This document shows, one piece after another, positions 1 through 7,661 of a stretch of DNA of 12,951 nt (the stretch's first letter is position 1; the number at the start of each line of letters is the position of its first letter). The notes beneath the pieces were generated by a model. The model saw only the letters and a list, made by a program, of their open reading frames with translations, was not told the DNA's origin and made no database searches. Made by a program: the position numbers and the translations under genes. Source of the stretch: an uncultured Lachnospiraceae bacterium (GTDB lineage: Bacteria > Bacillota > Clostridia > Lachnospirales > Lachnospiraceae); the NCBI GenBank assembly GCA_910585555.1, contig CAJUFU010000076.1, positions 1 through 12,951 of the forward strand, in the 5' to 3' direction.

Positions 1-14
1 CGCTCTTCCGATCT
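1..14. other. Residual Illumina adapter at contig start
   Basis: The first 14 bases read CGCTCTTCCGATCT. This is the 3' end of the Illumina TruSeq adapter, and its reverse complement is the familiar AGATCGGAAGAGCG. The lacZ reading frame continues into it but stops resembling beta-galactosidase there, encoding Arg-Ser-Glu-Glu. It is a sequencing artefact that should be trimmed, and true genomic sequence starts at about base 15. Confidence 0.95.
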
Positions 15-1892
15 CCACACTTCAAAATTTTCACTGTCCAAAGTCACGGCAATATTTTGGTAATTATATTTGACAGCCTGCATCTTAGGGGACGCTTCCC
101 GTTCGCCGCCGTAAGCAATGCCGTTGCCGCTGAAATTATAATCCGTGGGACGATCGCCGAAATCCCCGCCATAAGCCTGGAACCACTCTCCATAGCGGTC
201 CTTCTTATAGATGGACTGATCGATATAATCCCAGATAAAACCGCCCTGGTAACCGGAATTTTCTCGATCTGCTAACGCTGTATATTTGTGCATTGCACCG
301 CAGGAATTACCCATGGCATGTGTATACTCGCAACAGATAAAAGGTTTCCCATCCCCGCCTGCAAGGTATTCCTCAATCTCTGCAACAGTGGCATACATCC
401 GGCTTTCCATATCCGAGGAATCATTGTAACTCCTGTCATGAAAAACGCCTTCGTAGTGCACCAGTCTGGTATTATCCAGCCTGCGGAACATCTGGGACAT
501 TTCATACAGTACAGACCCTCCAAAAGATTCATTACCAAGTGACCAAATCACCACAGCAGGATGGTTTTTATCCCTCTGATAGCAGGAATTGATGCGGTCA
601 AACAACATCTCCTTCCACTCCTGTCTGTCCTTGGGAACCAGGAAGGACTCGTCCTTCTTTCCTTTTAAATAAGCCTCCCATGTACCATGGGATTCCAGAT
701 TGCTCTCCGCGATCATATACAGACCATAGCGGTCGCAAAGTTCATAAAGTCTCTCATCATCCGGATAATGGCTGGTCCGAATTGCATTGATATTGTTGCG
801 TTTCATGGTCACCACATCTTTTTCCATCTCTTCTAAGGAGACATGTCTGCCCGAAACAGAGCTGAAATCATGTCTGTTGGTGCCCTTAAATACAATGCGC
901 TTTCCATTTAACAGCATCCTGTTGTTTTTCATCTCAAACTTCCGGAAACCTACCGGCTGTACAAAATATTCACACAGACTGCTTTCCTGGTCGGACGTCT
1001 CTATCTCCAAGTCATACAGATAAGGGATTTCTGCGCTCCAAAGTTTGGGATTTGCAATCTCTCGTTCAAACTCCATGGACGCATTCGCCGGACTTTCCTC
1101 TTCCCAAAGGACTTCATCCTGCTCTCTCAGCCGTATCCTCACAGTGCCGCCGCCGGAAACTCTGCACTTTACAGATAACTTGGCCCGGCTGAAATCCTCC
1201 CCCTCAAACAATGTCCTGACACAGATGTCCTCCACATGTGCGCGGGGAACCGCATACAGATAAACGTCTCTATAAATACCGGAAAACCGGAAAAAGTCCT
1301 GATCTTCACACCAGCTTGAGGAGGTCCACTTAAACACCTGCACTGCCAGCTTATTCTCTCCTTCTCGCAGATAGGGCGTTAGATTAAATTCAGAGGGCGT
1401 GAAACTGTCTTCACTGTAGCCCACATAAGTCCCGTTAAGCCAGAGAGCCATACCGCTTTCCGTCCCCTCAAAGACAATCCTTACCTCTTTTCCCTGCATA
1501 GATTCCGGCAGTTCAAAATATTTCACATAGCTCGCTGCCGGATTAAATCTTTCAGGGATTTCCCCCGGCTCAATATCTTCCCTGCCATCCCAGGGATACT
1601 GTGTATTGGCATAGTGAGGAATATCATAACCCTCCATTTGGATATGCGCCGGCACCCGGATATCCGCCCAGCACCTGCAGTCATAACTATCCTGTTCAAA
1701 TCCCTTGATGGAAGAATCCACATTAACGGCATAAGAAAATTTCCAAACTCCATTGAGCGGCTTGATTAAGGAACTCTGTTTATGCATATATTCCCTTTTA
1801 TCTTTGTAGATTCTATGTGCCGAATGTGCCGGGAGCACATTCTCTTTGAAGAACTGAGGTTCTTTTACTTTTTGATAGTCAAACTGCAGCAT
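15..1892 (-). CDS. lacZ: Beta-galactosidase, GH2 family (3' end missing)
   Basis: This enzyme hydrolyses terminal beta-galactosides such as lactose, probably in the cytoplasm since no signal peptide is seen. About 626 codons are present of the roughly 1000 usual for LacZ. The N-terminal jelly-roll, the Ig-like domain and most of the TIM barrel are here. The C-terminal domains lie beyond the contig edge. The acid/base glutamate is in SLGNESFGG (Glu455 by my count) and the nucleophile is in ICCEYTHAMGNS (Glu522), matching Glu461 and Glu537 of E. coli LacZ. I chose the ATG at 1892 (MLQFDYQKV) because the family N-terminus aligns there and an AAGGAAGGG ribosome site lies about 9 nt upstream. An in-frame ATG at 1919 and a Met at 1787 fit less well. 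It follows the sugar-binding lipoprotein gene by 96 nt on the same strand, which suggests joint use of a galactoside. Truncation is due to the contig end, not to a mutation. Confidence 0.95.
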
Positions 1893-1988
1893 ATACTGAC
1901 ACCCTTCCTTTCCTTCCATCGATATACTAAAGATAGCATAAATGCCTTCACAAATCCAGATATCTTTGCTTGCATGAAGCGCAGGCAA

Positions 1989-3398
1989 TTATTGCATCAT
2001 ATGATAGTATACAGTATCTGCTGCTGTCTGCAGTTCCACATCCATATCGGCTCCGTTGATATAGTTGGTGATTGCTTCCGTAACTGCATCCCGTCCTTCA
2101 TAGAAATAAACACCTGTAACGTATGCAGGTGCTCTTGTAGAAAAATCAACAACTTTAGCGGCTGCCGCATCACCGCCAAAGAACGCATTCGGTTTCGAAT
2201 AAACATCTGATTCACCCGCCGGAATCCATGCCGCCACAGTACCGCCCGGAAGAATGTCGTCGTACAGCTTTGTACTTCCAGCAAAAGTGCTGGCCAAAAA
2301 ATCAACTGCCATTGCCTTGTCCTTGCAGTTCTTAGTAACCGCCCAGGAAGAACCGCCATTGCTTGCATAGTTGCCCGCATTAACATCCCCTGGAAGCCTC
2401 GGCATATTAGTAAGCACCCATTTATCCTTCTGGTCATCTGCCTTCTGGTCAGCCGTCTTCAGGTCATTCGCCTTCTGATCATTCGACTTCTGGAGGAAAG
2501 GCATAATCCAACACCCGTTTATCGTACCTGCCACGTCACCGCTTGCCAGAGAAGCCAGATACTTATCCTTACCGTCCACCTCAATCAGTACACCGCTGTC
2601 CTTCAACTCCTTATATGTTTCCATCGCAGTCTTTAATGTGTCGTTATTAACTATATTTATAGTTCCGTTCTCATGAAACAGAGAAATACCTGCAGACTGC
2701 AGCATCATCATGATCAGGTCATACTCGCCTGACTGCACAGAAATGAGGGGTTTTCCTGTTGCCTCCAAAACCTTCTTGCCATTCTGAAGATACTGATCAA
2801 ATGTGATATCTGTGAAATCCTCTATTGTCATATCGGCCTGCGCCAGATCATCTGTACGATAACATGCCACCACTGCATTGTTATCAAAAGGAACGCCATA
2901 GTTTCTCCCTTCGACTACAGAATATGCTGTTTTACTGAATGCAAACTGTGAAAAATCGATTCCGCTGTCTGTCAAATCCATGTATACATTTGGGAAACTG
3001 ATCACGTTCTTCTGGAACGCATTGTCCTGCATCAGTAAAATGTCAGGGAGCATACTCAGATCGTCGGAAGCTGCCGCTATAATAATCTTGGTCTGAATAT
3101 CCTCCCAGGATGTCTCTACTACATCCAGTTCGAAATCCGGGTGGTCTTTCTGATAAATCTCCTTTGCCACACACATGGCATTTAAGTCAGCATCCAAAGC
3201 CGAGGCCTCACACCATACCGTCAATACATCATCACCGCCGCCTGCACCCGCAGCAAGCGGTTTCGCCGCCTCTTCCCCACTGTCTTCTGACAGGGTCCGT
3301 GTATCAGAACCACTGCCGCAGCCTGCCAATGAAAAAATCATTGCAGATGTCAACAAAGCTATGGTCGCTTTTCTATTCTGCCTTTTTCTTGCCGCCAT
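1989..3398 (-). CDS. ABC sugar-type substrate-binding lipoprotein
   Basis: This 469-residue extracellular solute-binding protein of the family 1 (MalE/UgpB-like) type should capture a sugar outside the membrane and pass it to an ABC permease. The N-terminus is basic, then hydrophobic, ending in lipobox LAGC (Cys27), so it is lipid-anchored. A Gly/Asp-rich linker follows, and the binding fold starts near DDVLTVWCEAS. The segment GTINGCWIMPF matches the conserved GxxAMxxNGPW region of such proteins. Just after it (about residues 304-325) is a five-residue tandem repeat rich in Lys, Asp and Gln, an unusual loop insertion. The start lies 26 nt inside the LysM gene, with GGGGAAGGG upstream of the ATG, so translation is probably coupled. 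No permease or ATPase gene is adjacent. lacZ downstream suggests a galactoside ligand, but this is inference. Confidence 0.9.
   Translation of the reverse strand: MAARKRQNRKATIALLTSAMIFSLAGCGSGSDTRTLSEDSGEEAAKPLAAGAGGGDDVLTVWCEASALDADLNAMCVAKEIYQKDHPDFELDVVETSWEDIQTKIIIAAASDDLSMLPDILLMQDNAFQKNVISFPNVYMDLTDSGIDFSQFAFSKTAYSVVEGRNYGVPFDNNAVVACYRTDDLAQADMTIEDFTDITFDQYLQNGKKVLEATGKPLISVQSGEYDLIMMMLQSAGISLFHENGTINIVNNDTLKTAMETYKELKDSGVLIEVDGKDKYLASLASGDVAGTINGCWIMPFLQKSNDQKANDLKTADQKADDQKDKWVLTNMPRLPGDVNAGNYASNGGSSWAVTKNCKDKAMAVDFLASTFAGSTKLYDDILPGGTVAAWIPAGESDVYSKPNAFFGGDAAAAKVVDFSTRAPAYVTGVYFYEGRDAVTEAITNYINGADMDVELQTAADTVYYHMMQ
2428..2493 (-). repeat. 15-bp tandem repeat inside binding-protein gene
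   Basis: Four imperfect 15-base units plus six bases of a fifth, at 2428-2442, 2443-2457, 2458-2472, 2473-2487 and 2488-2493. On the plus strand the units begin TTCTGGTC, or close variants. Each encodes a five-residue unit of the form Lys-x-x-Asp-Gln/Leu (KSNDQ, KANDL, KTADQ, KADDQ). The period is a multiple of three, so gain or loss of a unit keeps the frame. Confidence 0.85.
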
Positions 3399-4407
3399 AA
3401 GTGCCCTTCCCCTCTCTCATCTGGTCCAGCAGTCTTTCTTTATTACTCTTCTGTTTCTCGTTATAACCCGTTGACGCTCTCAGGCTGGCATCAAAATACT
3501 GCTCTATCCATGCAAAGACATTAAATGATGCTGCCTCCCACTCTGTGGACGGATACAGGATAATATTATTATCGTTCACAGTACACGCTACGCCCTGCGG
3601 CAAAAGCTCCTCAAAGCTGGCCGTCACATATCTCACCCGGTCCCGCAGACTGTCTCCATCCGTGCCAAAGCCCACAAAATCCGCCTGCATATGAGCAGTC
3701 TGCTTCACACCGGCACTGACATATAAATGTATCCTGCCTTCTCTCTCATACTGAGACAAGTCAATCTCATAGACATAAGAATACAGATAAACGGGGTCTC
3801 CGTCTTCCGACAAATACTGCTCAAACATCAAATCCTGTACCAAATCTCCACACTGATCTTCCACATATGCCCTAATCGTCTTTTCCCATGCCGCGCTGTC
3901 TTTCAGAGAATTCTGGGCTGCCTCCTTTTCCCGTATCATACAGGCGATATCATAACTTTTCTCATCATGCCCATACAAGACACAGGTCGCCCCAACGCCC
4001 TCTGTAGACAAAAGTCCCACTGTACAGTCATTAGGATCCGAATAGGCATACACATCCGTATACTCTATAGCCCCGCCCTGCCGGTCCAAATACAAAGGCC
4101 GTGTTATCTTGAGCCTCTGCCCGGGACAAATCAAATCAGGATTTTTCACCCCTTCTTTATTTAGATCATATAATACCGAATACAGTCTGCCATCCTCCCA
4201 CAGCCGGTCGGCTATTCTCCACAAAGAATCTCCCTTTTCCACTTCATAGAACGCATCCTGCACCGGTAAAAGCACATAATATTTCTCCCCTTCCGGCTTT
4301 TCATAATTGAGAGAAAAATTTCCTTCCGCCTGTACACAAAGTACCGGGCCGCCTGCAAGAAGCAATGCCGCCAATACGCCTGTTACTCTTCTTCCCAATA
4401 ATCCCAT
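3373..4407 (-). CDS. Secreted LysM-domain protein
   Basis: This is a protein of about 344 residues with a hydrophobic signal peptide (VLAALLLAGGPVLCVQA, probable cleavage after residue 27). One LysM domain follows at about residues 53-101, with the typical YEVEKGDSLWRIADRLW start and NPDLICPGQRLKI end. LysM binds N-acetylglucosamine polymers, so it should associate with peptidoglycan. The remaining 240 residues are a domain I do not recognise, with a Lys/Arg/Glu-rich tail. I chose the ATG at 4407 over a TTG at 4431 because the signal peptide begins cleanly there. The start overlaps the upstream gene by 25 nt and the end overlaps the binding-protein gene by 26 nt, indicating a tightly coupled operon. 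The function of the C-terminal domain is unknown. It may help place the neighbouring envelope proteins at the wall. Confidence 0.85.
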   Translation of the reverse strand: MGLLGRRVTGVLAALLLAGGPVLCVQAEGNFSLNYEKPEGEKYYVLLPVQDAFYEVEKGDSLWRIADRLWEDGRLYSVLYDLNKEGVKNPDLICPGQRLKITRPLYLDRQGGAIEYTDVYAYSDPNDCTVGLLSTEGVGATCVLYGHDEKSYDIACMIREKEAAQNSLKDSAAWEKTIRAYVEDQCGDLVQDLMFEQYLSEDGDPVYLYSYVYEIDLSQYEREGRIHLYVSAGVKQTAHMQADFVGFGTDGDSLRDRVRYVTASFEELLPQGVACTVNDNNIILYPSTEWEAASFNVFAWIEQYFDASLRASTGYNEKQKSNKERLLDQMREGKGTYGGKKKAE

Positions 4408-5462
4408 ACACTCGCCTGATCTCCCAACCAAATATTATCCTGCTTCTCCCGGCACCGAAGCACCTCTCCTGTACTCTCCGACTTATCATACCGGTCCCAG
4501 AATACGGACTTCTTCCTGAAAGGCTCTGTCTCCTCCGCCGTAAGCTCCGTATAGAATGTGCTGTTGGATGGATCCCTGCCGGAAAGTGCCGCCACCTTAG
4601 GATCCAGGGAAACGCCAACCACCAGATTTCCCTCGTCCGTCACATAGAAAAAGGGAACAAAATCATAGAATTCCGCCAATTCTTTATCCGCACAATTAAA
4701 CCAGTCTATAAAAATCTCCACATCTTCCGGCGCAATCATCTCTTCTCCCAGCTTATCATTAAAATTATCCGCCCACATCTTAACAAAATCTTCATCCAGC
4801 CGCAGTATATCTTTCAGGGCATAACTTTCTCCGGTCAGAAGGTCTAACGTCAAGGCACGCTGTGTCATATAAACATACCATACCGGGCTGATAGGCGCAT
4901 AGATTTCCTGGTAATTGACACTCAAAAGATACTGGCTGTGATATGTCACATTACAGTCTACATCGCTGCTGAAAATACTATACTCCTCCTGCAGCTGCTT
5001 CACCTCATCGTTAGGCTGCAGGTGCCAATAATTGACCCTGTCCATGGCGGTATCGTACAGTTGTGCATTTATCTGCTCTATCTGCTCAATCGGCTCCTCC
5101 TCCGTTCCCGTAAGCACGGGATACTCCACCGTGAGCACATCCCAGTAGGGATACTCGTCTGAATATTCCACATAATATTGCTGCTTCTGCACTGTATAAT
5201 CGTGATAGCCTTTGGGCCCTGCACAGCTGATCAGATAGATTGCCGCACATCCTGCCGCCAGGGCCCCCGCCGCCAAGGCGAACATCCTGCGGCGCTTCTT
5301 TACGGATGTCTGTGTCTGTTCCGGCATGACCTGTTCGGGCGCTGTCTGCTCCGGTATGTATCCGCCATCTTTCACACTTGTTTCATTCTCTTTTGTATAA
5401 CCGCCTATATTTATTCTGTCTGCCGCTATATATCCATCATATCCCATCTGTATTCCTTCCAT
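4383..5462 (-). CDS. Membrane-anchored protein with RsiV-like DUF3298 domain
   Basis: This 359-residue protein has a cytoplasmic N-terminus of about 54 residues containing a PEQT/PEQV repeat. A KKRRR stop-transfer cluster, one hydrophobic segment at about residues 60-80, and a large extracytoplasmic domain follow. The outer domain shows the features of DUF3298/RsiV-like proteins: VEYPVLTG, then QINAQLYD, then LTLDLLTGESYALKDIL. This family includes the outer part of B. subtilis RsiV and of the deacetylase PdaC, but no anti-sigma motif or catalytic deacetylase domain is visible here. The end of the hydrophobic segment (LISC) could alternatively act as a lipobox. The ATG at 5462 has GAGGGAG about 10 nt upstream. 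The ATG at 5447 also has a fair site (GAAGGA). It is the first gene after the 5491-5519 promoter. It probably senses or binds something at the envelope, but the ligand is unknown. Confidence 0.8.
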   Translation of the reverse strand: MEGIQMGYDGYIAADRINIGGYTKENETSVKDGGYIPEQTAPEQVMPEQTQTSVKKRRRMFALAAGALAAGCAAIYLISCAGPKGYHDYTVQKQQYYVEYSDEYPYWDVLTVEYPVLTGTEEEPIEQIEQINAQLYDTAMDRVNYWHLQPNDEVKQLQEEYSIFSSDVDCNVTYHSQYLLSVNYQEIYAPISPVWYVYMTQRALTLDLLTGESYALKDILRLDEDFVKMWADNFNDKLGEEMIAPEDVEIFIDWFNCADKELAEFYDFVPFFYVTDEGNLVVGVSLDPKVAALSGRDPSNSTFYTELTAEETEPFRKKSVFWDRYDKSESTGEVLRCREKQDNIWLGDQASVWDYWEEE

Positions 5463-5490
5463 ATTGATTACACTCCCTCAATCTTATTTA

Positions 5491-5519
5491 ATCATACCGT
5501 AAATTATCGTTAAATACAA
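5491..5519 (-). promoter_or_regulatory. Sigma-A promoter for the four-gene minus-strand unit
   Basis: On the minus strand, TTGTAT (5514-5519) is followed by a 17-nt spacer and TATGAT (5491-5496). The predicted start of transcription is near 5484, about 22 nt before the first ATG. The -10 matches consensus at five of six bases and the -35 at three. Confidence 0.65.
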
Positions 5520-5597
5520 CATGGTGTTCTGAAACGCCGCTCCTTTCTCACCCGGATTTTGTCGTATGTTCTTTAGTCTTAAGGATACAGATGCCAT

Positions 5598-5636
5598 GCA
5601 TCAAAATATCATCATTTTTGCATCATAGTTGCATCA
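5598..5636 (-). repeat. Four TGATGC/A motifs at exact 11-bp spacing
   Basis: On the minus strand, TGATGC begins at 5636, 5625 and 5603, and the variant TGATGA begins at 5614, each exactly 11 bases from the next. The array is non-coding and lies about 80 bases upstream of the -35 box of the 5491-5519 promoter. Roughly one-helical-turn spacing would place all copies on one DNA face, as expected for a protein-binding array or phased curvature. No regulator is identified. Confidence 0.5.
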
Positions 5637-5665
5637 TTTCCTTCCACATCAGAGTCCCAAAACGA

Positions 5666-5693
5666 ATTCCCCGGCGGTGGAGCGCCGGGGAAT
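5666..5693 (-). terminator. Terminator hairpin after amt
   Basis: An 11-bp stem (5666-5676 with 5683-5693) with CCCCGGCG at its core and a six-base loop lies 43 bases past the amt stop. On the minus strand it is followed by TCGTTTT, and on the plus strand by CCGTTTT. The GC-rich stem is convincing but the U-tract is short, so efficiency is uncertain. Confidence 0.7.
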
Positions 5694-5735
5694 CCGTTTT
5701 CATATATATACAAACTAAGGGATATAGGTAAACGC

Positions 5736-7505
5736 TTATTCAACATCTTGCAATGCCGCAAAATCTTCTTCTCCGGTGCGGATTTTAACAACCTTATCCA
5801 CATTGTAGACAAAAATCTTGCCGTCTCCGATATGTCCTGTATAGAGTGCCTTCTTGGCCGCTTCCACCACAGTCTCAACCGGAATTTTGCTGACCACCAC
5901 TTCTACCTTGACCTTCGGCAGAAGGGTCGCATCCATCTCAACGCCGCGGTATCTGTCGCCTGCGCCTTTCTGAATGCCGCAGCCCATAACCTGTGTCACC
6001 GTCATACCGGTCACACCCACATCGTTCATCGCCTTGCGCAGCTTATCATATCTGGCAAGTCTGGCAATAATAGACACCTTATAGATACCTGTTGCTGCCG
6101 CCATGGGCACCTGCGCAACTTTAACAGCCGCTTCCTTAAGCGTCTCGGAAGCTTTGTCATATTCCTCCACGCCAAGACTCGTATTTTCATTTACCTCCAT
6201 GGACATGGTGTTGGATACATCCATAATGCTGAACCCTGAGTATGCAGACGCCAGACCATGCTCCATGCTGTCCAGTCCTACAATCTCTTCCTCCTGGGAA
6301 GCACGAAGACCAATCACCGCTTTGATAATCAAAAATACGATGGTGATGGTAACCGCCGTCCATGCCGCGACTGAAACAAAACCAATCAACTGCAGGCCAA
6401 GAAGTTCAAAGCCGCCGCCGTAGAACAAACCTACCAGTTCCTGCCCGGAAGCGTTGGCGATAGCGTATCCCGGCGCCGTATTGGTAGCAAAGAATCCCAC
6501 CGAGATAGTCCCCCAGATACCGTTCATCATATGTACCGCTACCGCACCCACAGGGTCATCCACACGCAGTTTATAATCTAAGAGCCAGACACCAAACACC
6601 ACCAAAAGTCCTGCTATGGCGCCAATCACAATCGCCCCGAAAGCATCTGTCACATCGCAGGGCGCCGTGATAGCAACCAAACCTGCCAAAGATGCGTTTA
6701 AACACATGGATACATCCGGTTTGCCATACTTAATCCAGGTAAAAATCATACATGTCACAGTGGCTACCGCAGGCGCAATCGTGGTTGTCACAAAGATGGA
6801 ACCCAGCTGTTCTACGGTCGTTGCCGCTGCCCCGTTAAATCCATACCAACCAAGCCAGAGAATGAATACTCCCAGTGCCCCGATCGGCAGGTTATGTCCC
6901 GGAAAAGCATTGACTTTGGTAATCTTACCCTCTTTATCCTTTGTAAACTTACCGATACGAGGTCCTAATATCTTAGCGCCCACCAGCGCGGAGATGCCGC
7001 CCACCATATGAATTGCACAGGAACCTGCAAAATCATGAAAACCAAGCTGAGAAAGCCAGCCGCCGCCCCAAATCCAGTGCGCCTCAATGGGATAGATCAG
7101 CGCGGATATCACTGCGGAGTAAACACAATAGCTTAAGAATTTTGTTCTCTCCGCCATAGCGCCGGATACAATCGTGGCCGTAGTGGCACAAAACACCAAG
7201 TTAAATACAAAATTAGACCAGTCAAAACTCTCATACGTTGTAAAGATATCAAATCCTGGCTTACCGATCAGTCCCATCATATCCTCACCTAACAGTAAGC
7301 TGAAACCAATCAGAATAAATACTACCGTGCCGATACAAAAATCCATCAGATTCTTCATAATAATGTTGCCCGCGTTCTTGGCTCTGGTAAATCCCGTCTC
7401 CACCATAGCAAATCCGGCCTGCATCCAGAACACCAACGCCGCACCAATCAAAAACCAGACGCCGAATATCTGTCCGTTCATGACCTCCATAATCTCGTTT
7501 GTCAT
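5736..7505 (-). CDS. amt: Ammonium transporter fused to PII regulatory domain
   Basis: This 589-residue protein joins an Amt/MEP ammonium channel (about 1-400) to a GlnB/GlnK-type PII domain (about 474-585) through a linker of about 70 residues. The channel has eleven probable membrane helices. It keeps the conserved Asp158 in DFAGS and the twin pore histidines, His166 (AIHMVGG) and His325 (AVHMMNG). The PII part keeps the T-loop tyrosine (Tyr519 in DRYRG), the Gln of IQKG, the LPKVK lysine, and the ATP/2-oxoglutarate B-loop TGHIGDGK (556-563). It should therefore sense ATP/ADP and 2-oxoglutarate. In other bacteria GlnK is a separate protein that plugs AmtB, and here the gate appears tethered to the channel. 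The ATG at 7505 has GAGGAGGG about 7 nt upstream. The gene has its own promoter and a structured leader with a terminator-like hairpin. Confidence 0.96.
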   Translation of the reverse strand: MTNEIMEVMNGQIFGVWFLIGAALVFWMQAGFAMVETGFTRAKNAGNIIMKNLMDFCIGTVVFILIGFSLLLGEDMMGLIGKPGFDIFTTYESFDWSNFVFNLVFCATTATIVSGAMAERTKFLSYCVYSAVISALIYPIEAHWIWGGGWLSQLGFHDFAGSCAIHMVGGISALVGAKILGPRIGKFTKDKEGKITKVNAFPGHNLPIGALGVFILWLGWYGFNGAAATTVEQLGSIFVTTTIAPAVATVTCMIFTWIKYGKPDVSMCLNASLAGLVAITAPCDVTDAFGAIVIGAIAGLLVVFGVWLLDYKLRVDDPVGAVAVHMMNGIWGTISVGFFATNTAPGYAIANASGQELVGLFYGGGFELLGLQLIGFVSVAAWTAVTITIVFLIIKAVIGLRASQEEEIVGLDSMEHGLASAYSGFSIMDVSNTMSMEVNENTSLGVEEYDKASETLKEAAVKVAQVPMAAATGIYKVSIIARLARYDKLRKAMNDVGVTGMTVTQVMGCGIQKGAGDRYRGVEMDATLLPKVKVEVVVSKIPVETVVEAAKKALYTGHIGDGKIFVYNVDKVVKIRTGEEDFAALQDVE

Positions 7506-7533
7506 AATATTCCCTCCTCATTGTCGATACGTG

Positions 7534-7577
7534 TGTAAGCGGGCCCGAATAGCTTACATGTGTGCCCAACGGGCACA
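7534..7577 (-). promoter_or_regulatory. Two stem-loops in the amt leader
   Basis: Two inverted repeats lie between the terminator-like hairpin and the amt ribosome site. The first is TGTGCCC/GGGCACA with a three-base loop (7561-7577). The second is TGTAAGC/GCTTACA (7534-7540 with 7552-7558), spaced by 11 bases that include GGGCCC. They could fold in the leader RNA or act as DNA operators. Which of these applies is unknown. Confidence 0.5.
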
Positions 7578-7582
7578 TAAGA

Positions 7583-7614
7583 AAAAGCGCCTTGAGTTTC
7601 CTCAAAGCGCCTTT
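7583..7614 (-). terminator. Intrinsic terminator, possible amt attenuator
   Basis: The minus-strand RNA forms a stem of up to 14 bp (7601-7614 with 7583-7596, core GGCGCTTTGAG) with a GAAA tetraloop, followed by TTTTTCTT. It lies about 50 bases past the EamA-gene stop, so it can end that transcript. It also lies downstream of the amt promoter and upstream of the amt ribosome site, so every amt transcript must read through it. The sequence AAGGCGCTTT occurs in both arms, so the left arm can also fold on itself (CAAAG-GCG-CTTTG), giving a possible alternative structure. Confidence 0.8.
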
Positions 7615-7629
7615 GCTTTTATGAATTGC

Positions 7630-7658
7630 ATTGTAGCACCGTCATTTTATGATGTCAA
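7630..7658 (-). promoter_or_regulatory. amt: Strong sigma-A promoter for amt
   Basis: On the minus strand, TTGACA (7653-7658, perfect -35) is followed by a 17-nt spacer and TACAAT (7630-7635, five of six). The -35 starts four bases after the EamA-family stop codon. Transcription should begin near 7623, just before the terminator-like hairpin at 7583-7614. Confidence 0.85.
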
Positions 7659-7661
7659 GCG

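Noticed and set aside
1893..1988. Separate promoter for lacZ in the gap after the binding-protein gene (TTGTGA, 17 nt, TTAGTA on the minus strand).
   Set aside because: The -10 is a poor match and no terminator precedes it, so cotranscription with the upstream genes is simpler. A weak internal promoter is not excluded.
2428..2493. Possible CRISPR-like repeats.
   Set aside because: The 15-bp units are contiguous, without spacers, and lie in frame inside a coding gene.
5459..5539. Short leader peptide of about 12 codons starting at the ATG within AACACCATGTTG, upstream of the DUF3298 gene.
   Set aside because: The only ribosome-like site is about 17 nt away, and the ORF overlaps the promoter elements, so it would not be transcribed.
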